Shown here: positions 33,243-41,620 of the stretch, in pieces
Position numbering within the stretch: position 1 is the stretch's first letter
Layout: each line of letters opens with the position of its first letter
Origin: Streptomyces griseorubiginosus
GTDB taxonomy: Bacteria > Actinomycetota > Actinomycetes > Streptomycetales > Streptomycetaceae
Assembly (NCBI RefSeq): GCF_017614965.1
Contig: NZ_WVUG01000009.1
Coordinates: 1-64,000, forward strand
DNA: 64,000 bases
Direction: 5' to 3'
Position numbers and translations under genes: made by a program
Notes under the pieces: generated by a model
The model's input: the letters and a program-made list of their open reading frames with translations, nothing else
Databases searched by the model: none
Told to the model about the DNA's origin: nothing

Positions 33243-34196
33243 ATGTCCGCGCCCCTGGTGCGCCCCTTCCGCCGCGACGACCGAGACCAGCTCACCGAAC
33301 TGATCAACGCGCATGTCGCCGCCGTCGTCCCCGGCGTCTCCGTCTCGGTGAACACCGTCCTCAGCGACCTGGAACGGCAGCCCGACGAGTTCATCACCGA
33401 CCCCTGGGTCGCCGAACGCACGACACTCGTCGCCGAGCAGCGCCGGTACGTGGTCGCCGCCGCGCATCTGCTGCGCTACCGCGCCGACGCCGAGGTCGGC
33501 GAGACGTACCGGGACGCCGGTGAGATCGACTGGTTCGTGTACCGGCCGCCGGCGTCCTTCTGGCCGGACTCCGAAGCGGCCGCCGACCAGCTGATGGCCG
33601 CCTGCCTGGCCCAGCTCGCCCGCTGGAAGGTCCGCGTCCGCTACGCGGGCGGCGCACTGCCCGCTCCCGTCGTCTACGGCCTGCCCCGCACCTGGCCGCA
33701 CATCCGCGCCCTGTACGAACGCTCCGGCTTCCGCAACACCGGGAACACCGAGGTGATCTTCATCGCGCGGGTCGCCGACCTGCCGGCGCCGGAACCGCGG
33801 GCCGACCTCCGCTTCGAGCGCACGCTGGGGGAGTGCGGCACCCGTTTCACGGCGTACGACGACACCGGAGGCGCCCTCGGCTTCATCGAGGTCGACACGT
33901 CCCTGGCCCGCCCGGAACGGCACACCCGAGCCCCGGGCCTCGCCGACATCGGCAACCTCCACATCGCCCCGGCGGCGAGGGGCGCGGCCCTGGAGCTCCA
34001 GCTCCTCGCCCAAGCCGCCGCCTGGCTCCGCCTCTGCGACGTCGACCGTCTCCTCGCCTACGAGCCGTCCGAGGACGAAGCGTCGATCGCCGTGCTCCTG
34101 GACGCCGGCTTCCGCGAACTGACCCGCACCGACCGCCAGTGGGAGCACCGACCGGGCTCCCGCGGCCCGGGTCCGGTTCAGAGCCCCGGGCGGTAG
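33243..34196 (+). CDS. GNAT-family protein with two acetyltransferase-like halves
   Basis: 317 residues from the ATG at 33243, with GGAGG eight bases upstream. The N-terminal part (LVRPFRRDDRDQLTELINAH to ALYERSGFRNTGN) and the C-terminal part (DIGNLHIAPAARGAALELQL to VLLDAGFRELTRTD) each show the GNAT beta-alpha order. The acetyl-CoA pyrophosphate loop (R/Q-x-x-G-x-G/A) is best kept as PAARGAALE in the second half. Substrate unknown. Its last 19 bp overlap the convergent VOC gene. Confidence 0.75.
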   Translation: MSAPLVRPFRRDDRDQLTELINAHVAAVVPGVSVSVNTVLSDLERQPDEFITDPWVAERTTLVAEQRRYVVAAAHLLRYRADAEVGETYRDAGEIDWFVYRPPASFWPDSEAAADQLMAACLAQLARWKVRVRYAGGALPAPVVYGLPRTWPHIRALYERSGFRNTGNTEVIFIARVADLPAPEPRADLRFERTLGECGTRFTAYDDTGGALGFIEVDTSLARPERHTRAPGLADIGNLHIAPAARGAALELQLLAQAAAWLRLCDVDRLLAYEPSEDEASIAVLLDAGFRELTRTDRQWEHRPGSRGPGPVQSPGR

Positions 34197-34570
34197 CGGA
34201 TGGGATGGTCCGGTGGCACCTCCACCAGCACGATCCGCGTCCCGTCCGGGTCCCTGATCCACAGTTCGACCAGGCCCCACGGCTCCTTCACCGGGGGCCG
34301 GTCGATCTCGACGCCCTTGGCGCGCAGTTCCTCGTGGGCCGCGCCCGCGTCCTCGACCTGGAGCCACAGCCGTACCGCGGGGGAGCGCGCCGCATCCGAG
34401 CGGCCCGAGACTTCCAGGAAGCCGCCGCCGAGGAAGTAGACCGTGCCGCGATCCGGTCCCGTGCCGAACTCGCGGTAGACGGGGAGGCCCAGCTGCTCGC
34501 CGTAGAAGCGGCGGGAGCGCTCGGGATCGGCGGGCCGGAGAAGGACCCGGCTGCTGAGAACGTGCACCAT
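34178..34570 (-). CDS. Single-domain VOC protein
   Basis: 130 residues from the ATG at 34570. This is one glyoxalase-fold module pair: SSRVLLRPADPERSRRFYGE, then LGLPVYREFGTGPDRGTVYF, and WGLVELWIRDPDGTRIVLVE with the conserved P-D-G-x-x-I-x-L-V-E metal/edge strand. The nearest characterised relatives are fosfomycin or bleomycin resistance proteins and lactoylglutathione lyases, but no resistance role is implied. It is convergent with the GNAT gene on its left (19-bp overlap) and divergent from the GNAT gene on its right. Confidence 0.85.
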   Translation of the reverse strand: MVHVLSSRVLLRPADPERSRRFYGEQLGLPVYREFGTGPDRGTVYFLGGGFLEVSGRSDAARSPAVRLWLQVEDAGAAHEELRAKGVEIDRPPVKEPWGLVELWIRDPDGTRIVLVEVPPDHPIRYRPGL

Positions 34571-34637
34571 GCGCCCCCAGGCTAGGGCGTTACCCTCGTC
34601 CTTGCCCGCGTCGCGCCGCAGACAGGAGAGCCGCCCC

Positions 34638-35177
34638 ATGGACACCGCCACCGCCGGACTGACCTTCCGCGATGCCACGGACGCCGACGTGGACGCCCTG
34701 GTCGAGCTGATCGAGTCGGCCTACCGCGGTGACTCCAGCCGCGTCGGCTGGACGACGGAGGCGGACATCCTGGAGGGGCAGCGCACCGACCCGGAGGGCG
34801 TGCTCGCGGTCGTCAGGTCGCCGGACAGCCGACTGCTGACGGTCGAGCGGGACGGCAGGGTCATCGCCTGCTGCCAGCTCGAACACCGCGGCGACCACGC
34901 CTACTTCGGGATGTTCGCGGTCAGCCCGGCACTCCAGGGCGGCGGCCTCGGCAAGGTGATCATCGCCGAGGCGGAGCGCGCGGCCCGGGAGAGCTGGGGC
35001 GTGCGCGAGATGCACATGACCGTGATCTCCGTACGCGAGGACCTCATCGCCTGGTACGAGCGGCGCGGCTACCGCCGTACGGGACGGATGACGCCCTTCC
35101 CGTACGGCGACGAGCGCTTCGGCATTCCGCAGCGCGACGACCTGCAGTTCGAGCTGCTGGTCAAGGAACTGGTGTGA
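34638..35177 (+). CDS. GNAT N-acetyltransferase
   Basis: 179 residues from the ATG at 34638, with AGGAGAG upstream. It is a standard GNAT domain: LTFRDATDADVDALVELIES at the N-terminus, the acetyl-CoA loop in FAVSPALQGGGLGKVIIAEA near residue 97, and the conserved WYERRGYRRTGRM near 143. The substrate is probably a small amine or an amino acid. It ends 3 bp before the convergent glycerophosphodiesterase gene. Confidence 0.88.
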   Translation: MDTATAGLTFRDATDADVDALVELIESAYRGDSSRVGWTTEADILEGQRTDPEGVLAVVRSPDSRLLTVERDGRVIACCQLEHRGDHAYFGMFAVSPALQGGGLGKVIIAEAERAARESWGVREMHMTVISVREDLIAWYERRGYRRTGRMTPFPYGDERFGIPQRDDLQFELLVKELV

Positions 35178-35180
35178 CGC

Positions 35181-35864
35181 TCACGCGGTGAAGCGGGCCG
35201 TGCGCTTGATCTCCGGGTAGTCGGTGGTCGCGCCGTCCAGCTGCAGCGCCCGAACGAGCCGCAGGTGGTCCTGGGTGTTGACCACCCAGCCGATGACCCT
35301 CAGGTCCGCCTTGCGGGCCTGCTCGACGATCTCCAGCGTGAGCCGGCGGATGTTGAGGCAGACCGTTGCCGCGCCCACCTCCACCGCACGCTCGACGATG
35401 TCGGTGCCGAACCGGCTGCCGACCAGCGCGGTCCGTACGCCCGGCACCAGCCGGGCGATCTCGGCGACGGCCTCGTCGTGGAAGGAGGACACCTCGACGC
35501 GGGGGACCAGGTCCCGGTCCAGCATCACCTCGGCCAGTGCCCTGGCCGCCTGCACGTCCTTGATCTCGGCCTGCAGGGGAGCCTGCACGGCGTCCAGGAC
35601 CTCCTCGAAGACGGGGACCCGTTCGCCGCGGCCCGCGTCCAGGGCGCGCAGCTCCTCGAGGGTCTTGTCGGCGATCGCGCCGGTGCCGTCGGTCGTGCGG
35701 TCCACGTCGCTGTCGTGCATGACGACGAGGGCGCCGTCCTTGCTCAGGTGGAGATCGAGTTCGATGACGTCGAGGCCCGCCTGCTGGGCGGCGACGAAGG
35801 AACGGAGGGTGTTCTCGGGTTCGACACCCATGACTCCGCGGTGACCGATGGTAAGGAAGTTCAA
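35181..35864 (-). CDS. Glycerophosphodiester phosphodiesterase
   Basis: 227 residues from the ATG at 35864. GDPD signatures are GHRGVMGVEPENT at residue 7 with the first catalytic His, the metal-binding ELDLHLSKDGALVVMHD with the second His near 50, and the inner-barrel QAEIKD Glu near 98. There is no signal peptide, so it is cytosolic. It cleaves glycerophosphodiesters to glycerol-3-phosphate and an alcohol. The short length is typical of bacterial UgpQ-like enzymes. It is divergent from the DUF6421 operon, with a long 384-bp spacer. Confidence 0.92.
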   Translation of the reverse strand: MNFLTIGHRGVMGVEPENTLRSFVAAQQAGLDVIELDLHLSKDGALVVMHDSDVDRTTDGTGAIADKTLEELRALDAGRGERVPVFEEVLDAVQAPLQAEIKDVQAARALAEVMLDRDLVPRVEVSSFHDEAVAEIARLVPGVRTALVGSRFGTDIVERAVEVGAATVCLNIRRLTLEIVEQARKADLRVIGWVVNTQDHLRLVRALQLDGATTDYPEIKRTARFTA

Positions 35865-36248
35865 GGTTCAACTCGCTTCCGTCGACGGCGGCTCGGACCC
35901 GCGCGGACCGGAGCGGACGGTTCACGTGGGCAGAGCCGCAGCCTAACGGCCCGGCCTGCCGATGAACCCGCTCGTACACGGGGGATTGGGGTGACGTACG
36001 GGGCGGACCTGGCCGGTACGGGCGGGGCCGGTCACCCGGGCGTGGGCGAGTTGCGCGGGTATTGACCGGTGGCCGGTATCCGCCGGAGGCGCATGTATAC
36101 CCCGCTCCACCGCATCCACGGCATCCGGCGGGAAAAATTTCTGTGACGATACAGGTGCGCAGGATAATTTCCCGAGGCTCCCCTTGCTGAGAGAAAGGCC
36201 ATATGTATACGGTCTCCTTACGCAAGCTTCTCCCGTGGAGGATGGGAC
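35865..36248. promoter_or_regulatory. 384-bp intergenic region with A/T-rich promoter island and composite motif
   Basis: No gene is seen. The right half is markedly poorer in G/C than its surroundings. It contains an inverted repeat (CGGGAAAAATT at 36129-36139 against AATTTCCCG at 36166-36174) enclosing a GATAAT -10-like hexamer (36163-36168). Next comes CCCCTTGCTG (36180-36189), and 16 bases later TATACGGTC (36206-36214). A GGAGG ribosome site follows for DUF6421. The last two elements recur at 39529-39553. Confidence 0.5.
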
Positions 36249-37646
36249 ATGACGGAAATTCTTGTGCAGGCGGCTTCGGGGGAGCAGGTTCCTCCCGCGA
36301 CCAGGGTGGTCGAGCACCCGGCGTGGCCGGTGCTCAAGGATGCCGTGGAGCAGATCCGGCCATGGCAGTCCAAGGACGGGTCGATCGACTTCGAGGCCGC
36401 GACGGCACCCGGACGGGCGGACGCCGAAGCCGCCGTCCGGCGTGTCGTGGCAGCGGTGGAGGAGCTCTCCCCGCTGCTGCCGCACGACGGCGCCTACCAC
36501 GAGGCCCTGGTCAAGGACCTGCGCCGGTGGGCCGAGGGCGGCTTCGAGGTGCCGGACTTCCTGGACTCGCTACTGGCCTTCCAGCCCGCCGCGGGCCGCG
36601 CGGACGGCCTGCAGCACCTGGTCGTCTTCCCGATGTACACGCAGAACGGCAACCCGGACCGCAACCTGGAGGCGGTCGTGCTGCGCATGGTCTGGCCCGA
36701 CTGGCTGGCCGAGCTGGAGCGCACCCGCTACGACAACCCGCTGTTCTGCGGCATCAAGTTCGAGGACTTCACGGCCGGGTACGACACCAACTCCGCCGTC
36801 CTCTTCCCGGAGACCATCGCCGTGCGCGAGGCGCCGGAACGGTTCTCCTGGGGTGGCATCTTCTGCGACCGCGAGGCCGCCCGCTTCCGCCGCGTCACCG
36901 ACGCCGCCGTCGACATCCTGGGCCTGGAGCTGCCCGAGGACATCGCGGCGATGGTCCACGACCAGAAGCGCTGCGAGGAGGCCTTCGTCCTGTGGGACAT
37001 GGTCCACGACCGCACCCACAGCCACGGCGACCTGCCCTTCGACCCGTTCATGATCAAGCAGCGGCAGCCGTTCTGGATGTACGGCCTGGAGGAGCTGCGC
37101 TGCGACCTCACCGCCTTCAAGGAGGCCGTGAAGCTCGAGGCCGACGGCGTCCCGCAGGCCCGTGACGTGCAGTACGCGGTCCTGTTCGACCGCATGTTCC
37201 GCTTCCCGGTCACCGGTGAGCGCGTACGCAACTACGACGGCCTCGGCGGCCAGCTGCTCTTCGCCTACCTGCACAAGCACGACGTCGTCCGGTGGACCGA
37301 CAACAAGCTCCACATCGACTGGCAGCGCGCCCCGCAGGTGACGAACGGGCTGTGCGCCGAGATCGAGAAGCTCTACCGCGACGGCATCGACCGCCCCAAG
37401 CTCGTCCACTGGTTCGCCGGGTACGAGCTGGTCTCCACCTACCTCGCCCCGCACCCCGGCTCCAAGTGGGCCAAGGGTCCCGACGCCCTCGACCTGAGCC
37501 AGCCGCCGCGGAAACTCGTCGATGACGTGCTTCCGGACGAGTTTCCGCTGAGCATGTTCTATGAGGCCCTCTCCAAGAAGCTCAAGAACGTGATCGCCTC
37601 CACCAAGGGCATCACCGCGGAGAGCGCCGAGCGAGTCGCCGCGTGA
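36249..37646 (+). CDS. DUF6421 protein
   Basis: 465 residues from the ATG at 36249. The family is restricted mainly to actinobacteria and has no assigned function. Notable is a His/Asp-rich cluster near residues 245-265 (WDMVHDRTHSHGDLPFDPFM) that could bind a metal, with further His in WFAGYELVSTYLAPHPGSK. No signal peptide or membrane helix is visible. It is the first gene of a three-gene operon with an SDR oxidoreductase (50 bp downstream) and a threonine aldolase, an order I recall from other Streptomyces. A joint role in small-molecule metabolism is therefore likely but undefined. Confidence 0.8.
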   Translation: MTEILVQAASGEQVPPATRVVEHPAWPVLKDAVEQIRPWQSKDGSIDFEAATAPGRADAEAAVRRVVAAVEELSPLLPHDGAYHEALVKDLRRWAEGGFEVPDFLDSLLAFQPAAGRADGLQHLVVFPMYTQNGNPDRNLEAVVLRMVWPDWLAELERTRYDNPLFCGIKFEDFTAGYDTNSAVLFPETIAVREAPERFSWGGIFCDREAARFRRVTDAAVDILGLELPEDIAAMVHDQKRCEEAFVLWDMVHDRTHSHGDLPFDPFMIKQRQPFWMYGLEELRCDLTAFKEAVKLEADGVPQARDVQYAVLFDRMFRFPVTGERVRNYDGLGGQLLFAYLHKHDVVRWTDNKLHIDWQRAPQVTNGLCAEIEKLYRDGIDRPKLVHWFAGYELVSTYLAPHPGSKWAKGPDALDLSQPPRKLVDDVLPDEFPLSMFYEALSKKLKNVIASTKGITAESAERVAA

Positions 37647-37696
37647 GCGGCGCCGTCGCGCGCAAGCCCGGGAACACTGCTCAGGAGGCGAAGAAC

Positions 37697-38446
37697 ATGG
37701 CGGGGAACGGAGCTCTCAGCGGTGCGGTGATCGCGGTCGCGGGTGCGGGCGGGCCCGCGGGCCGGGCCACCCTGATGCGGCTGGCCGAGTCCGGGGCGAC
37801 CGTCGTCGCCGCGGACAACGACCCCGAGCGGCTCGCCGAGGCCGTCGACGCGGCCCGGTACGCCTCGGGAGGCGCCACCGTCACCGGGGAACCCGTCGAC
37901 CTGCTGGACCTGGAGTCCACCCGCGACTGGGCCACCCACATCGAGAAGGACTTCGGCCGAGTCGACGGCCTGGTCCACCTCGTCGGCGGCTGGCGCGGCA
38001 GTGAGGCCTTCATCAAGACGAGCCTGGACGACTGGGACTTCCTGGAGCTGCTGCTCATCCGCACCGTGCAGCACACCTCCCTGGCCTTCTCCGAGGCCCT
38101 CCAGCGCAGCGACCGCGGCCGGTACGTCCTGATCAGCGCGGCCGGCGCCTCCAAGCCGACCGCCGGGAACGCCGCGTACGCGGCCGCCAAGGCCGCGGCC
38201 GAGGCGTGGACGCTCGCCATGGCGGACTACTTCCGCAAGGCCGGGGGCCCCGACGGGCCGACCTCCGCGGCTGCGATCCTGGTCGTCAAGGCGTTGGTGC
38301 ACGAGGCGATGCGCGCCGAGCGCCCCAACGCGAAGTTCGCGGGCTTCACCGATGTCAAGGACCTGGCGGAGGCCATCGCCGACGTCTGGAGCAAGCCCGC
38401 CGCCGAAGTGAACGGAAAGCGTCTGTGGCTGACCGAGAAGCCGTGA
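37697..38446 (+). CDS. Short-chain dehydrogenase/reductase
   Basis: 249 residues from the ATG at 37697, fixed by AGGAGG eight bases upstream. A GTG at 37643, overlapping the DUF6421 stop, would add 18 residues of unlikely sequence. It is a Rossmann fold with a variant glycine motif AVAGAGGPAGRA near residue 15, then the acidic VVAADNDPERL that favours NAD(H) over NADP(H). The catalytic Ser is in LISAAGASKP and YxxxK is AYAAAKAAAE near 160. The substrate is unknown. The stop overlaps the threonine aldolase gene, so the two are translationally coupled. Confidence 0.88.
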   Translation: MAGNGALSGAVIAVAGAGGPAGRATLMRLAESGATVVAADNDPERLAEAVDAARYASGGATVTGEPVDLLDLESTRDWATHIEKDFGRVDGLVHLVGGWRGSEAFIKTSLDDWDFLELLLIRTVQHTSLAFSEALQRSDRGRYVLISAAGASKPTAGNAAYAAAKAAAEAWTLAMADYFRKAGGPDGPTSAAAILVVKALVHEAMRAERPNAKFAGFTDVKDLAEAIADVWSKPAAEVNGKRLWLTEKP

Positions 38447-39513
38447 ACCCCCCCAAGACCGACGCCCGCCGCCATCACGACCCGGACGTCCGCGGCTTCG
38501 CCAGCGACAACTACGCGGGGGCGCATCCCGAGGTGCTCGCCGCGCTGGCCGTGGCCAACGGCGGGCACCAGGTCGCGTACGGCGAGGACGCGTACACGGA
38601 CAACCTGCAGCGGATCATCCGCAGCCACTTCGGCGCCACGGCGGAGGCGTTCCCGGTCTTCAACGGCACCGGCGCCAACGTGGTCGCGCTGCAGGCGGTC
38701 ACCGACCGCTGGGGAGCGGTGATCTGCGCCGAGAGCGCGCACATCCACGTCGACGAGGGCGGCGCGCCGGAGCGCATGGGCGGTCTGAAGCTGCTCACCG
38801 TCCCCACCCCGGACGGCAAGCTCACCCCCGAGCTGATCGACCGGCAGGCGTACGGCTGGGACGACGAGCACCGTGCCATGCCGCAGGTGGTGTCCATCAC
38901 GCAGAGCACGGAGCTCGGCACCCTCTACACACCGGACGAGATCCGCGCGATCTGCGAGCACGCCCACGCTCACGGCATGAAGGTGCACCTGGACGGCTCC
39001 CGCATAGCCAACGCGGCCGCATCCCTCGACGTGCCCATGCGGGCGTTCACCAACGCGGTCGGCGTCGACATCCTCTCCCTCGGCGGCACGAAGAACGGCG
39101 CGCTGTTCGGCGAGGCGGTCGTGGTGATCAACCAGGACGCCGTGAGCCACATGAAGCACCTGCGCAAGCTGTCCATGCAGCTCGCCTCCAAGATGCGTTT
39201 CGTGTCGGTGCAGCTGGAGGCACTGCTCGCCAAGGACCTCTGGCTGCGCAACGCCCGGCACGCCAACGAGATGGCCCAGCGGCTGGCCGAGGGCGTGCGC
39301 GCGGTGCACGGCGTGGAGATCCTCCACCCGGTGCAGGCCAACGGCGTCTTCGCCAAGCTGCCGCACGACGTCAGCGAGCGGCTGCAGCAGCGGTTCCGGT
39401 TCTACTTCTGGGACGAGGCGGCCGGCGTCGTGCGCTGGATGTGTGCGTTCGACACGACCGAGGAGGACGTGGACGCGTTCCTGGCGGCGCTGAAGGAGGA
39501 GATGGCCCGATAA
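38425..39513 (+). CDS. Low-specificity L-threonine aldolase-type PLP enzyme
   Basis: 362 residues from the GTG at 38425, chosen for GGAAAG five bases ahead. The GTG at 38443, overlapping the SDR stop as GTGA, is the alternative. It is a fold-type I PLP enzyme: FASDNYAGAHPEVLAAL at the start, GEDAYTDNLQ, HLDGSRIANAAASL with the cofactor Asp, and LGGTKNGALFGEAVV with the Schiff-base Lys near residue 226. The family splits L-threonine or beta-hydroxy amino acids into glycine and an aldehyde. With the SDR, which could oxidise or make hydroxy amino acids, a short pathway is conceivable. Confidence 0.9.
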   Translation: MADREAVNPPKTDARRHHDPDVRGFASDNYAGAHPEVLAALAVANGGHQVAYGEDAYTDNLQRIIRSHFGATAEAFPVFNGTGANVVALQAVTDRWGAVICAESAHIHVDEGGAPERMGGLKLLTVPTPDGKLTPELIDRQAYGWDDEHRAMPQVVSITQSTELGTLYTPDEIRAICEHAHAHGMKVHLDGSRIANAAASLDVPMRAFTNAVGVDILSLGGTKNGALFGEAVVVINQDAVSHMKHLRKLSMQLASKMRFVSVQLEALLAKDLWLRNARHANEMAQRLAEGVRAVHGVEILHPVQANGVFAKLPHDVSERLQQRFRFYFWDEAAGVVRWMCAFDTTEEDVDAFLAALKEEMAR

Positions 39514-39528
39514 GGGCCGCAGGCAAGA

Positions 39529-39553
39529 CCCCTTGCTGCATAGATATACGGTC
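39529..39553. promoter_or_regulatory. Second copy of the composite motif CCCCTTGCTG-N6-TATACGGTC
   Basis: CCCCTTGCTG lies at 39529-39538 and TATACGGTC at 39545-39553, separated by six bases. The first copy, before DUF6421, has 16 bases between the same two blocks, a difference of exactly ten. The two copies bracket the DUF6421-SDR-aldolase operon. Confidence 0.55.
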
Positions 39554-39566
39554 ATCTGGAAATTCA

Positions 39567-39596
39567 TTGACGCTCGGGTGGCCGTATTCCTATGCT
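39567..39596 (+). promoter_or_regulatory. Sigma70/HrdB-type promoter of the transglutaminase-like gene
   Basis: TTGACG (39567-39572), an 18-bp spacer and TATGCT (39591-39596). The ATG at 39605 is only eight bases past the -10 hexamer and lacks a ribosome site, so the mRNA is probably leaderless. Confidence 0.7.
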
Positions 39597-39604
39597 CTGC
39601 GGGC

Positions 39605-40177
39605 ATGGAGCTGATCCAGAACACCCCCGACCTGTCCGCTTACCTGGCCGCCGACGAGGTCATCGACCATCACCACCCCCTGGTCCGGAAGACGGCCGCG
39701 CGTCTCGCTCGGGACGCGGCAGACTCGTATGCCTATGCACGGCTCGCCTTCGAGTTCGTCCGTGACGCGATCCCCCACTCGCAGGACTCCGGCGATACGC
39801 GGGTCACCTGGCGCGCCTCCGACGTCCTGCAGCAGGGCACCGGTATCTGCTACGCCAAGGCGCACGCCCTCGCTGCCCTGTTGCGGGCCGAGGACATCCC
39901 GACCGCGTTCTGCTACCAGAAGTTCGACGTGGTGCACGGTCTGGTCGCCGTCCGCTTCAACGGCGCCTGGCACCGGCAGGACCCGCGCGGCAACAAACCG
40001 GGGGTGGATGCCCGGTTCTCCCTGGACGGCGAGCGGCTGGCCTTCACACCCGACCCTGACTCCAATGAGCTGGACTACCCGGTGTTGTACGCCGAACCTC
40101 ATCCGGCCGTGCTGAAAGTCCTCCGGGCCGCGCCCGACCGGCCGTCCCTCTGGAAGACCCTCCCCACCGCACTCTGA
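39605..40177 (+). CDS. Transglutaminase-like cysteine protease-fold protein
   Basis: 190 residues from the ATG at 39605. The triad of the transglutaminase-like superfamily is visible: Cys in QGTGICYAKAHALAALLR near residue 82, His in VVHGLVAVRF near 114, and Asp in HRQDPRGN near 128. There is no signal peptide. Cytosolic bacterial members are peptidases or amidohydrolases of unknown target rather than cross-linkers. Expression appears to start from a strong TTGACG/TATGCT promoter giving a leaderless message. A broken B3/4-type gene follows 17 bp later and may once have been co-transcribed. Confidence 0.85.
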   Translation: MELIQNTPDLSAYLAADEVIDHHHPLVRKTAARLARDAADSYAYARLAFEFVRDAIPHSQDSGDTRVTWRASDVLQQGTGICYAKAHALAALLRAEDIPTAFCYQKFDVVHGLVAVRFNGAWHRQDPRGNKPGVDARFSLDGERLAFTPDPDSNELDYPVLYAEPHPAVLKVLRAAPDRPSLWKTLPTAL

Positions 40178-40194
40178 GGCAAGGCGCCGAGGAG

Positions 40195-40666
40195 GTGCGT
40201 GCTCTCGCGCCCGGTTTCACCCATGTCGCGATCGAGGCGCACGGTCTGGTCAACGGGCCCAGCACCGAGGCCTGTTCGGAGCTGCTCGACGACGCGGTCC
40301 GCCGTCGCGCCGCACGTCTGGACGGCCGCGCCCCGCAGCAGGACCCGCACATGGCGGCCCGGCGCGAGGTCTGCACGGCGTTCGGCTCCAAGCCGTCGCG
40401 CACCCGCAACTCCGCGGAGGCGCTGGCCAAGCGGGCGCCGTCCTCCGGGCGGCATGACGCTCGTCCGGGCCGCCGGCGACGAGGACTTCGCGACCGTCGC
40501 GCGAGGCGAGGAGGTCATCGAGCCCCCCGACGCGGGCGAGGTGGTCTGGCGTGACGAGGAGGGTGTCACCTGCCGCCGCTGGAACTGGCGCCAGGGAACG
40601 CGCACCCGCCTCACCGAGATCCGGTCCGGGCGCGCGGATCGACGGACGGGCCGCGGAGCCCGCTAG
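40195..40666 (+). pseudogene. Decayed B3/4 (tRNA-binding-domain-like) protein gene with internal deletion and frameshift
   Basis: From the GTG at 40195 the frame reads FTHVAIEAHGLVNGPSTEAC onward to CTAFGSKPSRTRNSAEALAK, the first part of a B3/4-domain protein. It then loses similarity at about 40435. From about 40451 the next frame reads GMTLVRAAGDEDFATVARGE onward to GEVVWRDEEGVTCRRWNWRQ, the last part of the same family. The central piece (the R-h-N-x-h-V-D-h-x-N-x-x-S core) is missing, probably 30-60 residues. The tail to the stop at 40664-40666 is not family-like. B3/4 proteins resemble the PheT editing module. This copy cannot make a normal product. Confidence 0.75.
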
Positions 40667-40673
40667 CTGAGGG

Positions 40674-41405
40674 TCAGTACGCCCGGCGGAACAGGGCGGT
40701 CCAGAGGAAGGGTTCGCCGAAGTACGGGGAGTCGGCCGGCTCGTCGCGCATCCGCCGTATCTCGACCTCCGTCATCCCACCGAACAGCCCGCGCAACGCC
40801 TCGGGGGTGTACGCCAGTCCGCCCTCGAGCCGGCCGCGTTGGTAGAACGCCGCGTCCGGCAGTTCGGACCCCATGGCACCGGCGGCGAAACAGGTGAGCC
40901 CGAACAGACCGCCGGGGGCGAGGAGTTGATCGAGCAGCGCCAGGTAGCTGATCCGGCGATGCGGCGGCAGGTGGTGGAAGCACCCCGAGTCGTAGACCAG
41001 GTCGTACGGCCCCCGCAACCGGGTCCCGGCCAGGGCGAAGGCGTCTCCCACAAGAAAGCGGACCCCGGCACCCGCCCCGCCGGCCCGCTCCCCGGCCCAC
41101 GCGACGGCCTCGGACGACAGGTCGACGCCATCGACCTCGAAACCCTGGGAGGCGAGGTACAGCGCGTTGCGACCGGGGCCGCATCCCAGGTCGAGGGCGC
41201 GTCCGGGGGTGAGCAGTCCGGCCTCGACGTGGGAGACCAGGTTCTCGTCGGGCTTCGCGGCGAAGAACGGAATGCGGCGTGAGCGGTCCGCGTAGAAGTC
41301 GTCCCACCACGAGCCGGCGTCCGGCGTCCATCGGTCGCCTCCGGCGGCGAACAGGCCGTCCAGAAGCTGGAGTACGTCCTCGACTGTGCGTATGTGTCGG
41401 TCCAT
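40674..41405 (-). CDS. Class I SAM-dependent methyltransferase
   Basis: 243 residues from the ATG at 41405. The SAM loop is RALDLGCGPGRNALYLASQG near residue 69, followed by the acidic EVDGVDLSSEAVAWA, post-motif FLVGDAFAL, and the strand YDLVYDSGCFHHLPPHRR near 135. The SGCFHHLP segment resembles thiopurine/tellurite (TehB-like) methyltransferases, but the substrate is unknown. It ends 8 bp from the B3/4 relic, on the opposite strand. The 215 bp to its right (41406-41620) show nothing that I can recognise. Confidence 0.88.
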   Translation of the reverse strand: MDRHIRTVEDVLQLLDGLFAAGGDRWTPDAGSWWDDFYADRSRRIPFFAAKPDENLVSHVEAGLLTPGRALDLGCGPGRNALYLASQGFEVDGVDLSSEAVAWAGERAGGAGAGVRFLVGDAFALAGTRLRGPYDLVYDSGCFHHLPPHRRISYLALLDQLLAPGGLFGLTCFAAGAMGSELPDAAFYQRGRLEGGLAYTPEALRGLFGGMTEVEIRRMRDEPADSPYFGEPFLWTALFRRAY

Positions 41406-41620
41406 CGGATCCCCTTCCCGAAGCGGGGATCCTAAGTCCGTAGGAGGGGAAAGCCCAGGTCAGGCGGCGGCCGCGGAGGGCGTGTACGGCCGTGTGCCCG
41501 ACTGCCGGGCAGACGCGGGAAGCCTCGGGCCGGGCCCCGGCCAAACTCCGTCCCCGGCGGCGTCAGGTGTACTCAAGGGGCCGTTGTCGCCGAGGCGTGG
41601 GTGGGTTTTCCGGCGGGCCC

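Noticed and set aside
34178-34570. Fosfomycin/bleomycin resistance gene
   Set aside because: Only the VOC fold is visible; no specific resistance residues or context.
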